32,380 bases of DNA from Spirochaetales bacterium (GCA_016936295.1 JAFGYD010000091.1:1-32380), one strand, 5' to 3'. Counted from the stretch's first letter, positions 16,154 to 24,534 are shown. Notes: generated by a model not told the origin, from the sequence alone. A program made the numbers and translations.

Positions 16154-18502
16154 CTAGTCTACCAATTTATGACTTTTTGAATCAATTAATTCAATTTTAT
16201 GTTCAGAGATACATTTATCAAAATTACTTACAATATATTCAGGATAGTTTAAAACATCTTTAGCCCAGCTAGAATCGATATTAATAATAACACCTTTATT
16301 TCTTCCTAAATTTTTTGATCGGTATAAGCACTTATCAATAATAGATAGCGCATAATTTATATTAATATAATCATTATTTATTTCTGGTGGATAGATCATT
16401 GCTCCTATGGAGCAGGTTTTATGTATAATTTCTCCACTTTCAACCTTAAAATCAGTATCCTCAATGCTTTTTCTAACTTTTTCAACAACAGCTGGTAAAA
16501 AATCCTTCTTAAAATACCTTAAAATTAGTAAAAACTCTTCACCACCAATCCTAATAACATAATCCTCTGGTCTTACAATGTAGCTAAAAACTCTACCTAG
16601 CTCCTTAATAACCATATCTCCAGAAAGATGGCCGTAAGTATCGTTTACTAATTTAAAATAGTCTAAATCAACAAGGATTACAGCATATTTGCTATCACTT
16701 CCCAATTTTTTACTTTTTTCAGAAATGACATCTTCTAAAAATCGACGATTATAGAGACCTGTTAACGCATCTTTATACGATCGTTCCTTAAGTTGCTTAT
16801 TTACTAAAATTAGCTCTTTTGTTCTTTTATTTACTGCTTCTTTTAATTCTTGATTATAGGAATTTAATCTATTAAGAATTGATATATTTTTTAGGCTAAA
16901 AGATACTTTTTCTGCTATAAGGCTATATATAGAAGGTGAGGCATTGGCAAATTCTGTTATAACATACCCTTTTTCGATCCCATCTGTCTCAATAAAAGAG
17001 ATAACAAAGGAACTATTTTTTACTTCGCCTAAATTGTGAGGAATGAGTCTTGATAAATTAAAACTATGTCTATTTTCATATAAAAATTTATCCTTCTCTT
17101 TACTAAAAAAAAGTTCACCCCAACCTTGCCTAAAACTATATAGAACAATAAAACAGTTCTCAACATTTAAATATGGCAGATAAACATTTAAAATATTTCT
17201 AAGTTCATCCTCACTACTACAAGTTAAAAGTAAATCGCTAATTTTATTAATAAATTGCATTGTTGTTTTATTATCTGATAGAATAATATCAAGTAAGCGT
17301 TTCTCAGTACTAAAAATTTCCATAAATGCATTGGATATACCTGTGTTAAGAACTAAACGTTGCTCGAATCCAAGATTAATTCCCATAAGGTTATTCTGAA
17401 ACTCTTCTAAAACAAGAGTCCAAAACGCAGCATCGAACTGATCATTATCATGATTAAGTAGAATTTCTTTAATTACGTCTTTTATAATTAAATAATTCTT
17501 GGTTTTGCTTGACTCTAAAATTGAATCCCCTATTTTTTGCAGTGAAATATTTGGAGTGGAATTATACTTCCCTAAAATTGATGAAATAGAACTTTTTATG
17601 CTTTCTGAAATATCAAAATAGTTTAAATTCTTTCTATTATCTGGGGAGATATTTTTAAATTTTGTGCACCCACAAGACTCCCTAATAACAACACTAGCAT
17701 CCAGTTTTAAATCATTTTCTAACTCTTTTTTATTCAAAATATTAAAAATATAAACTCCAGCTTTAAGCCCTGCATTAAAAACAGGTTGTCTGGCTGTTGT
17801 AAGAGATGGAGTAAAACTGGAACTTAACCCAATATTATCAAAACCTGAAACTCCAACATCATTTGGGACATTAAGCCCTCTCTTTTTTAGTGATCGAATA
17901 ACTTCAATCGCGGTACTATCATCACAACATATAATTGCATCGAAAGTTTCTTTTCTAACATCCATTAATAATGATAAAGCTTTCCTTCCATCTCCAACTG
18001 AAAAATTACCAGGTGAAATTAATTTATAATTAATTTGAATATTATGATCTATTAAACAATTTTTATATGCATTAAACCTTTCAATAGCCTCTGGATTTTC
18101 TTCAGGGCCCTTAATAAAGGCAATATTTTTATAACCATGATGATTTATAAAGTGTTCTGTTATCTGATAAATTCCATCATACCCATTTATATGAATATTA
18201 AATTTATTTTCTAATTTTACCCCAATACTCAGTATAGGAATATGGGGTAGATGACTAATAAATAGGTGGAAAAGTTCATCTCCCAGTTTAGTGATTAATG
18301 GCACCGATAAAATTACTATAAAATCCAAATCACTATCTTTAATTACAGAACACCATTTATTCTCCTTATCCTGCCTAAAATCATTGGCAATAAAAACAAA
18401 AAAACGCATTTTTTCTACAGAACAATAGGATTTAAATCCATTTATAAAACTCTGCTGATAGATATCACATAGATCTGTAACTATAATTCCAACATTAATC
18501 AT
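16154..18502 (-). CDS. Diguanylate cyclase with LacI-type ligand-binding domain (cytoplasmic)
   Basis: A 782-residue protein predicted to make cyclic di-GMP in response to a small ligand. Residues 1 to about 280 are a LacI/ribose-binding-type periplasmic-binding fold (MINVGIIV..., then GVSGFDN and LTTARQP), but there is no HTH and no signal peptide or membrane segment, so it senses ligand in the cytoplasm. A GAF-like or linker region follows (about 300-550), then a short coiled coil, then a C-terminal GGDEF domain starting at DALTGLYNRR. The active loop is GGEEF (about 651-655). An RPED inhibitory I-site lies exactly five residues before it, so product feedback is expected. No SD precedes ATG 18502; TATAAT ends six bases before it, suggesting a leaderless transcript. 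This domain pair is common in spirochaetes. Confidence 0.92.
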   Translation of the reverse strand: MINVGIIVTDLCDIYQQSFINGFKSYCSVEKMRFFVFIANDFRQDKENKWCSVIKDSDLDFIVILSVPLITKLGDELFHLFISHLPHIPILSIGVKLENKFNIHINGYDGIYQITEHFINHHGYKNIAFIKGPEENPEAIERFNAYKNCLIDHNIQINYKLISPGNFSVGDGRKALSLLMDVRKETFDAIICCDDSTAIEVIRSLKKRGLNVPNDVGVSGFDNIGLSSSFTPSLTTARQPVFNAGLKAGVYIFNILNKKELENDLKLDASVVIRESCGCTKFKNISPDNRKNLNYFDISESIKSSISSILGKYNSTPNISLQKIGDSILESSKTKNYLIIKDVIKEILLNHDNDQFDAAFWTLVLEEFQNNLMGINLGFEQRLVLNTGISNAFMEIFSTEKRLLDIILSDNKTTMQFINKISDLLLTCSSEDELRNILNVYLPYLNVENCFIVLYSFRQGWGELFFSKEKDKFLYENRHSFNLSRLIPHNLGEVKNSSFVISFIETDGIEKGYVITEFANASPSIYSLIAEKVSFSLKNISILNRLNSYNQELKEAVNKRTKELILVNKQLKERSYKDALTGLYNRRFLEDVISEKSKKLGSDSKYAVILVDLDYFKLVNDTYGHLSGDMVIKELGRVFSYIVRPEDYVIRIGGEEFLLILRYFKKDFLPAVVEKVRKSIEDTDFKVESGEIIHKTCSIGAMIYPPEINNDYININYALSIIDKCLYRSKNLGRNKGVIINIDSSWAKDVLNYPEYIVSNFDKCISEHKIELIDSKSHKLVD

Positions 18503-18512
18503 GTTAAAATTA

Positions 18513-18531
18513 TAGTATATATCTTATACTA
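18513..18531. promoter_or_regulatory. Symmetric operator-like palindrome between divergent promoters
   Basis: TAGTATA-TATCT-TATACTA is a perfect 7-5-7 inverted repeat in the 44-base gap between the GGDEF gene (minus) and the MEMO1 gene (plus). It places a TATACT -10-like hexamer on each strand, so a protein bound here could control both genes. The core is AT-rich, so part of the symmetry may simply reflect two facing -10 elements. Confidence 0.4.
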
Positions 18532-18546
18532 AATTTAGGAGAAATT

Positions 18547-19323
18547 ATGAAAAGAGAAATTTTTTACAGTAATTCTTTCTATCCTTCCAGTTATACCAAA
18601 GTTTTAGAGTTTATTAGGGATAATTACTCAGAATCAAAAAATACAAATCAAAATCTTATAGGTTATATTTTACCCCATGCAGGCTGGATATACTCAGGTT
18701 CTGTTGCATTAAAAGGATTATCTAATAAACCGGACATAAACATAGAAAACATCTATATACTAGGACCTTCCCATAGGGTTCCATTTCCGGGAGTCGCGGT
18801 AACAGATTATAAATCATATAAAACTTTAAATGGTGAATTTCATATCAACTCAAAGATAAATAGTGATCTTCTTAAAATTAAAGGGGTTTGTGTAAATAAT
18901 AAAGCCCATGATTTAGAACACTCATTGGAAGTTCAATTAGAATTTCTATACTACCTATATCCACATGCACAAATTATACCCTTGGTTGTAGGCTTTAACT
19001 CAGAAAACATATTAGTTGAAATTTTTAAATACATTTTGTCTACTTCAAATTCCTTGATTATTATAAGTAGCGATCTCTCACACTATCTAGAATATAATAC
19101 TGCTACTACATTGGACAAATATACAATTGAGGAAATTATAAACAATAGACAAATAAGCAGTTCTACGGCTTGTGGATCAAATATAATCAATGGTTTTACA
19201 TTATTTAATAACAGATCTGAATATGTTTTAAAGTTATTTGAGTATAAGAACTCTGGGGATACATCCGGGGATAAATCCAGGGTTGTAGGTTACTCAGCAA
19301 TAGGAATTTATAAAAATGGATAG
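18547..19323 (+). CDS. amrB: AmmeMemoRadiSam system protein B (MEMO1 family)
   Basis: A 258-residue MEMO1-like protein, with a fold related to class III extradiol dioxygenases. The family signatures are present in order: PHAGWIYSG (residues 43-51, with His44), GPSH (73-76), EHSLEVQLEFLYYL, SSDLSHY and a late conserved Cys-Gly. His44, His76 and the His of SSDLSHY are the probable metal or substrate ligands. The length is normal. SD AGGAGA precedes ATG 18547 by a typical distance. It is the first gene of a three-gene plus-strand operon and its last 8 bases overlap the AMMECR1 gene. The three proteins co-occur widely in bacteria and archaea, but the reaction they carry out together is not settled. 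Confidence 0.92.
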   Translation: MKREIFYSNSFYPSSYTKVLEFIRDNYSESKNTNQNLIGYILPHAGWIYSGSVALKGLSNKPDINIENIYILGPSHRVPFPGVAVTDYKSYKTLNGEFHINSKINSDLLKIKGVCVNNKAHDLEHSLEVQLEFLYYLYPHAQIIPLVVGFNSENILVEIFKYILSTSNSLIIISSDLSHYLEYNTATTLDKYTIEEIINNRQISSSTACGSNIINGFTLFNNRSEYVLKLFEYKNSGDTSGDKSRVVGYSAIGIYKNG

Positions 19324-19846
19324 AGACTTACTACTTTTAGCAAGAAATGAAATTTTAAAAGAACTTAAATTACCATACAATGATATTAAAATAAAAAAAG
19401 ATTGGAATGAAAAGTTAGCAACATTTGTTACTTTAACCAAAAATGGGAATCTACGTGGGTGTATTGGATCTTTAATACCAACAAAACCCTTGTATCAAGA
19501 TATTAAATATAACTCTATTCAATCAGCATTCTATGATCCAAGATTCGAAAAACTTTCAGAAAATGAATTAGATCAGGTTAAAATTGAAATTTCTTTATTA
19601 TCCTCATTAAAGCAAATGAAATTCAAAAGCGAGCAAGATCTAATAAATCAACTAATACCATTTAGGATGGGTTTAATATTAGAATATGGATTTCATAGAG
19701 GGACATTTTTGCCCCAGGTGTGGGAATATTATCCTAATCCTAAAGATTTTTTTAATCACTTAAAAATTAAAGCTGGTCTTCCAATTGATTTCTATAATAA
19801 GAATATGATTATTAATTTTTATGAAGTAGAAAAATGTTCAGAATAA
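19316..19846 (+). CDS. amrA: AmmeMemoRadiSam system protein A (AMMECR1 domain)
   Basis: A 176-residue AMMECR1-domain protein. The invariant signature LRGCIGS lies at residues 46-52, followed by the family's SAFYDPRF segment and the EISLLSSL strand. Length agrees with prokaryotic single-domain members. It overlaps the upstream MEMO1 gene by 8 bases and the downstream radical SAM gene by 13 bases, so all three are almost certainly made from one message with translational coupling. In other genomes AMMECR1 is sometimes fused to MEMO1, supporting a shared complex. The biochemical role is unknown; a part in a radical-SAM-dependent modification is inferred from the association. Confidence 0.93.
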   Translation: MDRDLLLLARNEILKELKLPYNDIKIKKDWNEKLATFVTLTKNGNLRGCIGSLIPTKPLYQDIKYNSIQSAFYDPRFEKLSENELDQVKIEISLLSSLKQMKFKSEQDLINQLIPFRMGLILEYGFHRGTFLPQVWEYYPNPKDFFNHLKIKAGLPIDFYNKNMIINFYEVEKCSE

Positions 19847-20631
19847 ATTGCGACTTATGTCCTAATAATTGTAAAGGACAAATCGGAATCTGTGGAAACA
19901 GACTTGAAAATATTGGGAAATTTTCAGCAATTGCAATTGATCCTATAGAAAAAAAGCCTTTTTACCATCTATATCCAAAAAGCAAAACCCTCTCATTTGG
20001 AGGAATTGGTTGTAACTTAAAATGTCCATGGTGCCAAAATTGGAATATTAGTAAAGAATTTACCAATGTTGGAACAACAGTTCTATCACCGCAGGATATA
20101 TTGCTATTAGCAAAAAAGTATGAAATGAAAACAGTCTCATTTACATATAATGAGCCTACAATTTATTATGAATTCATAGTAGAAGCAGCTGAACTACTTT
20201 TAGAGAATAAGATTGAAACACTTATAGTTTCATCGGGTTATATATCATCTAAATATTTAGAACCATTTTATAAAAATGTAAAAGGTGCAAATATAGATTT
20301 AAAATGTTTTGACAGTTCTAATTACAAAAATATAATTGGTGGAAAACTTGAAACAATATTAAATACCCTGGAATATTTAAATAGCTCATCTACATGGTTA
20401 GAAATTACAACCCTTATAATACCGGAATTTAATGATAGTAATACAGAAATAAAAAAAATGTGTAAATGGATATATTCAACTTTAGGAAGTGAAGTTCCAA
20501 TACATTTTTCTGCATTTCACCCTAGTTACAAATATTTAAATAAAATAAATACTCCAGTAAAAAAAATTGAAGAGGTTATAAAAATAGCTAAAGACGAAGG
20601 ATTACAATACGTCTATTCTGGAAACATTTAA
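19834..20631 (+). CDS. amrS: AmmeMemoRadiSam system radical SAM enzyme, C-terminally short
   Basis: A 265-residue radical SAM protein. An N-terminal cysteine cluster (Cys6, Cys9, Cys13, Cys20, in the form CDLCPNNCKG...GICGNR) precedes the SAM cluster motif CX3CX2C (Cys60, Cys64, Cys67, CNLKCPWC), as in the AmmeMemoRadiSam radical SAM family. SFTYNEPTIYYEF is another family landmark. The family is usually around 330-350 residues and, after a YVYxGNV segment, has a cysteine-containing tail; here the protein stops at YVYSGNI. The stop codon overlaps the stop of the convergent nfo gene, so no coding room remains. Either the tail was lost or this is a short subfamily. The substrate is unknown. Confidence 0.9.
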   Translation: MFRINCDLCPNNCKGQIGICGNRLENIGKFSAIAIDPIEKKPFYHLYPKSKTLSFGGIGCNLKCPWCQNWNISKEFTNVGTTVLSPQDILLLAKKYEMKTVSFTYNEPTIYYEFIVEAAELLLENKIETLIVSSGYISSKYLEPFYKNVKGANIDLKCFDSSNYKNIIGGKLETILNTLEYLNSSSTWLEITTLIIPEFNDSNTEIKKMCKWIYSTLGSEVPIHFSAFHPSYKYLNKINTPVKKIEEVIKIAKDEGLQYVYSGNI

Positions 20632-21473
20632 GTAAATGATTTTAATAAAGCAATCTCTTTAGCCCAAATTTGTTCATCAATAGTCTCTAAAATAATAGGC
20701 ATATCGTTAAATCGGTTATCCGCCATTAAATATTTAAAAGCATCAATTCCAATAAACCCTTCACCTATGGAGTGGTGTCTATCCTTTCTACTTCCTAGCT
20801 CTGCCTTGGAATCATTTAAATGTACACCTTTTAAATATTTAAAACCAATAATACTATCTAATTCTTCCATAGTCCTATTGTATTCAACCTCTGTTCTAAT
20901 GTCGTACCCAGACACAAATAGATGACATGTATCCAAACAAAAACCGACCCTGGATTTATCTGATATATTATTAATAATACTTTTTATATGCTCGAATTTA
21001 AAACCTAGATTACTACCTTGTCCTGCTGTATTTTCCAATATAACAGATACACCGGAAGTAATTTCTAATGCCTTATTAATTTCGTTGGAAATAACATTTA
21101 AACACTCATCTGTAGAGAAACCGTTTAAATGTGCACCAGGATGTATATTTAATTTATCTAGTCCTAATTGTTTACATCTATTAAGTTCATCAACTAATGC
21201 ATTTCTGGACTTTTCTCTTTTTTCTTCATCAGGATTACCTAAATTAATAAGGTAACTGCCATGGGGTAGTACATATTTGGAGTCAAAACCATTATCTACC
21301 ATATTCTTTTTAAATAAAGAGACATTACCAGAAGTCAAATCCTTTGCAACCCATTGTCTTTGGTTTTTTGTAAATAAAGCAAAGGCTGTGGCATTTATTT
21401 CATGTGCATTAATTGGAGCATTTTCAACACCACCAGAAGCCGAAACATGAGCACCTATATATTTATTTCCCAT
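20628..21473 (-). CDS. nfo: Endonuclease IV (apurinic/apyrimidinic endonuclease)
   Basis: A 281-residue TIM-barrel AP endonuclease of base-excision repair; it cuts 5' of abasic sites using three zinc ions. All nine metal ligands can be read: His71, His111, Glu147, Asp181, His184, His218, Asp231, His233 and Glu263, in the expected contexts (PHGSYL, NIHPGAH, LENTAGQG, CLDTCH, HLNDSK, DRHHSIGEG, ILET). Length matches the family. The ATG at 21473 has a GGAG SD inside the end of the preceding gene, which it overlaps by 11 bases. It is the last gene of the queH-hypothetical-nfo operon. Its stop overlaps that of the convergent radical SAM gene by four bases. Confidence 0.97.
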   Translation of the reverse strand: MGNKYIGAHVSASGGVENAPINAHEINATAFALFTKNQRQWVAKDLTSGNVSLFKKNMVDNGFDSKYVLPHGSYLINLGNPDEEKREKSRNALVDELNRCKQLGLDKLNIHPGAHLNGFSTDECLNVISNEINKALEITSGVSVILENTAGQGSNLGFKFEHIKSIINNISDKSRVGFCLDTCHLFVSGYDIRTEVEYNRTMEELDSIIGFKYLKGVHLNDSKAELGSRKDRHHSIGEGFIGIDAFKYLMADNRFNDMPIILETIDEQIWAKEIALLKSFT

Positions 21474-21861
21474 TATTACTCCATAATTCTTTATCTTCGC
21501 TAATATTTTTTAACATTTGTCCATGTTTATACAAAAGTTCACTTTTTTCATTTAAATTTGCATTTTTATCTCTTATTCTTACAAAGTCTAAATCTTTTGA
21601 AAACCATTTTTCTCCAAACTCATAAAGTACTTCTTGTACTGTTAAAGAATCAGATTCCTCTAAAATATCTGTAAATTCCAAATTATGCATAATCCAGTAT
21701 TTAGAACTATCATTTTTACTTGACCTTATATACCAAAGTGAAACAAAAGGTGCAGAAACCCATTCCAAAAAGACCCTACCATTATAAGGGATCTGTTTTT
21801 CACTTAAATAATCTAAAACATTTGTGTATTCTTTATTAGTCCATTCTTCATGTATATTCAT
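21463..21861 (-). CDS. Small hypothetical protein, DUF4826-like
   Basis: A 132-residue acidic, probably cytoplasmic protein without signal peptide or membrane segment. The pattern YLSEK, then a proline-flanked FVSLWYI and YWIMHNLEFTDIL resembles from memory the small uncharacterised family DUF4826 (alternating WVI-type strand after a charged loop); this assignment is tentative. I place the start at ATG 21861 because that ATGA overlaps the queH stop and has GGAAGA immediately upstream; the longer reading frame would begin at a TTG at 21873 and lacks an SD. It overlaps nfo by 11 bases. The tight packing between queH and nfo implies co-translation, but says little about function. Confidence 0.8.
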   Translation of the reverse strand: MNIHEEWTNKEYTNVLDYLSEKQIPYNGRVFLEWVSAPFVSLWYIRSSKNDSSKYWIMHNLEFTDILEESDSLTVQEVLYEFGEKWFSKDLDFVRIRDKNANLNEKSELLYKHGQMLKNISEDKELWSNNGK

Positions 21862-22397
21862 TTCTTCCACCAAATTGAGTACTCACACCCACAATATTTT
21901 TGTCTATAGAGTCCTAACTCTTTAGATAGTTTAACACTGTTGTTATAACCATTATTTTTTGCAAAATCGTGTTCGTAGTATTCAACACCATATTCTGCAC
22001 CTACTTCTTTTCCTATATTTATTATTACATTAGAGTTCTTATGGGGACTAATAGTAAGAGTCGAAGTAAAGTATTTAATTCCTTCCTCTTTTGCTTTTTT
22101 TGCAGCAAGTTCAAAACTAAACCTAAAACATTTTAAACATCTACTACCCTTTTCTGGCTCATTCTCCAGACCTTTTATACTGTCTAACCAATCCCCGTGA
22201 TTATATTCTTCCTTAATTATCTCTTTTTTATAGTAACTTGATACAGCATTTGCAGCATCAAATCTCTTTTCAAATTCATCGTTTGTATCAATATTAGAGT
22301 TAGCAAAATATAAAACAACATCCATATCATCTACTGCAGGAATAGAACCAACAGCACAGGGTCCACAACAAACATGGAGTAATAATTTTTCTTTCAT
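21858..22397 (-). CDS. queH: Epoxyqueuosine reductase QueH
   Basis: A 179-residue enzyme for the last step of queuosine synthesis in tRNA: reduction of epoxyqueuosine to queuosine, as the non-cobalamin alternative to QueG. The family pattern is complete: HVCCGPC at residues 8-14 (Cys10, Cys11, Cys14), YNHGDWL, GSRCLKCFRF, TSTLTISPHKN, and NNGYNNSVKLSKELGLYRQKYCGCEYS with Cys169 and Cys171. The clustered cysteines are the expected iron-sulfur/metal ligands. Length is normal. No SD is visible before ATG 22397; a weak TTGTAT-N17-TACATT lies with its -10 six bases before the ATG, so it may be leaderless. First gene of a three-gene operon. No other queuosine gene is in the window. Confidence 0.94.
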   Translation of the reverse strand: MKEKLLLHVCCGPCAVGSIPAVDDMDVVLYFANSNIDTNDEFEKRFDAANAVSSYYKKEIIKEEYNHGDWLDSIKGLENEPEKGSRCLKCFRFSFELAAKKAKEEGIKYFTSTLTISPHKNSNVIINIGKEVGAEYGVEYYEHDFAKNNGYNNSVKLSKELGLYRQKYCGCEYSIWWKK

Positions 22398-22515
22398 ACT
22401 AATAATGTACCCAAATGTTAGGGTAAATACAATATTAAGTTAGAAGTTAGTTAATTCATCATTTGAGGACTAAAACTGGATATACAACTTTTAATTATAA
22501 ATTTATAACACGATT

Positions 22516-23940
22516 ATGAAAATAAAAACTAAATTACTAACATTTATAGGTGGCTCATCAATTTTACTTTTAGTTACTGCATTTATTCTATTAGTAATCA
22601 TGACCACAGAGAAAATTGAAAAAGATCTGTTTAAACAACTGGAAAATGAAAAAATAAATATTTCTAAACAGTTAGATGATCTAATTACAACATCGGCACG
22701 TAGTTACTTATCTGCTGTTGGAAATGAATCGGAACACATAGTGGATACCTACTATAGGTTATACCAATCCAATGAATTGTCCTTTGAAAAGGCAGAGGAG
22801 TTAGTTTTAAAAAGTCTGACTGAATACAATTTTTTAGAGTCTGGTTTTATTTTTATCACAAATAATGATGGTATTATAATAAGCCACCCCGATGCTAAAA
22901 AAATAGGGACAATATCCCCAATGCAAGCGTGGATAAGAAGACAAAAAGATGATGAACGTAATTTCAAGTCATACGAAGAGAGCAATAGAAACAAGATCGT
23001 TTACAGGGTTTACAATAAAAACTTCGATATAAATATATGTGTTACAGTTTTTACATCCGACTTTATATCTGCATTAGATATGGGAGAATTAAATAAGACT
23101 ATAAGTAATATTAATATAGGAGATAATGGGTATCCTTTCCTATTAAATAAATATGGTGTAGTACAAACAGAAAGAGATTCTGAGCTAATTAATCAAAATA
23201 TATTAGGCTACCTGGATGCTGATAATAATAAAATTTTTGAAAGAATAATTACAGATAAAGATGGATATTTTACATACAAATGGTTAGAAAAAGATGGTAA
23301 TATAAAAAATAAATTTGCATCATTCTTATATGAAAAAAATTCAGGTCTCATTATTGTCATAACAGGGTATAGAAACGAAGTATTTGGAACTGTTGAGAGC
23401 ATTAAAAAATTTCTAATTATATTTGGATCTATACTAATTATTTTACTTCTAGTAATTATATATTTTATTGCTACAACAATAACTACTCCAATAGTTCACT
23501 TTACTAACAGATTAATTGATATCTCACATGGTGATGGTGACTTAACCCAAAGAATGACAAGAGAAAGCAAAGATGAAATTGGAATTATGGTTAATAACTT
23601 TAATTACTTTTTAGATGTATTACATGATATGGTTGCAGAGATAAAAGATTCTGCTTCTAAATCCTATGAATTAAAGGATAAAATAGTTTACAGGATCAAT
23701 GAAACATCCGCTTCTATAAAGAAAATACACTCAAATATAGTAAGTATAAAAAATCAATCAAAACAGTTAAAAGATTCCGATGTAGAAACACTTTCGAACT
23801 ATTTAATCAATTCAATGACACAAATTAGTAAAGGGAGTGAAAAAATAAGCAACTCTATGGATTCTGTAACAGAAAACACACTACTACTGGAACAAAACAC
23901 AGATAAACTCATACGAAAAGTTAATCGATTTAAAATATAA
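22516..23940 (+). CDS. Cache/HAMP transmembrane sensor with MCP-like tail but no signalling hairpin
   Basis: A 474-residue membrane receptor. It has TM1 at about residues 7-29, a double-Cache-type extracellular sensor at about 35-290 (GFIFITNNDGIIISHPD; later GYPFLLNKYGVV and KDGYFTYKW), TM2 at about 298-320 and a HAMP linker at about 320-372 (GDGDLTQRMTRESKDEIGIMV). After this a chemotaxis receptor would continue for some 250 residues through the CheA/CheW-binding hairpin. Here only about 100 residues follow. They combine a start-of-domain helix (ETSASIKKIHSNI) with what looks like the extreme C-terminal MCP helix (QISKGSEKISNSM ... VNRFKI). No kinase, GGDEF or phosphatase domain is present. 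No SD; TATAAC ends six bases before ATG 22516. Signalling output is unknown. Confidence 0.88.
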   Translation: MKIKTKLLTFIGGSSILLLVTAFILLVIMTTEKIEKDLFKQLENEKINISKQLDDLITTSARSYLSAVGNESEHIVDTYYRLYQSNELSFEKAEELVLKSLTEYNFLESGFIFITNNDGIIISHPDAKKIGTISPMQAWIRRQKDDERNFKSYEESNRNKIVYRVYNKNFDINICVTVFTSDFISALDMGELNKTISNINIGDNGYPFLLNKYGVVQTERDSELINQNILGYLDADNNKIFERIITDKDGYFTYKWLEKDGNIKNKFASFLYEKNSGLIIVITGYRNEVFGTVESIKKFLIIFGSILIILLLVIIYFIATTITTPIVHFTNRLIDISHGDGDLTQRMTRESKDEIGIMVNNFNYFLDVLHDMVAEIKDSASKSYELKDKIVYRINETSASIKKIHSNIVSIKNQSKQLKDSDVETLSNYLINSMTQISKGSEKISNSMDSVTENTLLLEQNTDKLIRKVNRFKI

Positions 23941-23961
23941 ACAAGGGTTTATCCCTTGTTT
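23939..23961. terminator. Bidirectional terminator between convergent genes
   Basis: AAACAAGGG-TTTAT-CCCTTGTTT is a perfect 9-base stem with a 5-base loop. It overlaps the stop codons of both converging genes and has short T-rich flanks on both strands, so it can serve both transcripts. Confidence 0.75.
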
Positions 23962-24493
23962 ACTCTATAGGTTCACCAAGAATAACTTCTTTATAATAAT
24001 TAATATGAGGTAAAAAAGTTTTATTGGATTGTAAATTATAATGTATAGAATTAATGATTATATCTAGATAAAGGGTATCACTAGAATATCTAATAATTTC
24101 ATCAAAGACTTCTGATTCTATAACAGCAGTATATCTTGTTTTACCTTTATCTATAAAAATTATATTTACTTGATCATCATTTATTTCTATTTTTTTGTTT
24201 GCTGAACTTATTACTATAGAAGTTGGAACAGTCCTAAAAAAAGTACTATCTGAATAGAGTGTAAAATTCATAATAACCTTGGGAATACCATTATCTTCTG
24301 CTGTAGGGTAATTTCTGTATAAAAAATCAGCATCAAATTTTATTTCCTTATTCAAAGAATCCCACTCTCTAGAAGGGAAAAAATATTGAATATTTTTTTT
24401 GTTTATAAAAAACTCAACACCAGGATCAGTTGAAACACATGAAGAGATACTTAATACAATTAAAAGAAGTAGAATAAATTTATTTTTTTTCAT
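23960..24493 (-). CDS. Hypothetical lipoprotein
   Basis: A 177-residue protein with a clear SPII signal: MKKNK, a leucine-rich core and lipobox ISSC (Cys19). The mature part is rich in beta-strand-like alternating segments and has no cysteine pair or catalytic motif that I recognise; no family assigned. It is the second of two minus-strand lipoprotein genes. The ATG at 24493 has no SD, and a strong intrinsic terminator belonging to the upstream TRL gene ends about 8 bases before it. Expression would therefore rest on read-through or on an A/T-rich, SD-independent start. The signal peptide supports this start codon. Confidence 0.82.
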   Translation of the reverse strand: MKKNKFILLLLIVLSISSCVSTDPGVEFFINKKNIQYFFPSREWDSLNKEIKFDADFLYRNYPTAEDNGIPKVIMNFTLYSDSTFFRTVPTSIVISSANKKIEINDDQVNIIFIDKGKTRYTAVIESEVFDEIIRYSSDTLYLDIIINSIHYNLQSNKTFLPHINYYKEVILGEPIE

Positions 24494-24505
24494 AATAATA
24501 TAAAA

Positions 24506-24529
24506 AAAGAGCTTTTTTCAAAGCTCTTT
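24506..24529 (-). terminator. Intrinsic terminator of the TRL lipoprotein gene
   Basis: On the minus strand AAAGAGCTTT-GAAA-AAAGCTCTTT forms a perfect 10-base stem with a GAAA tetraloop, followed directly by a run of T. It begins within a few bases of the TRL gene's stop. This is the clearest Rho-independent terminator in the window. Confidence 0.9.
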
Positions 24530-24534
24530 CTTTT

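Noticed and set aside
21862-21873. TTG start four codons upstream for the DUF4826-like protein
   Set aside because: The ATG at 21861 has a well-placed GGAAGA and forms the usual ATGA overlap with queH.
22752-23402. Minus-strand open frames 22752-22994 and 23208-23402
   Set aside because: They lie wholly inside the Cache sensor gene on the opposite strand, without SD or family signal.
22516-23940. Ordinary methyl-accepting chemotaxis protein
   Set aside because: Cache, TM and HAMP parts fit, but the conserved signalling hairpin is absent, so the plain label would mislead.
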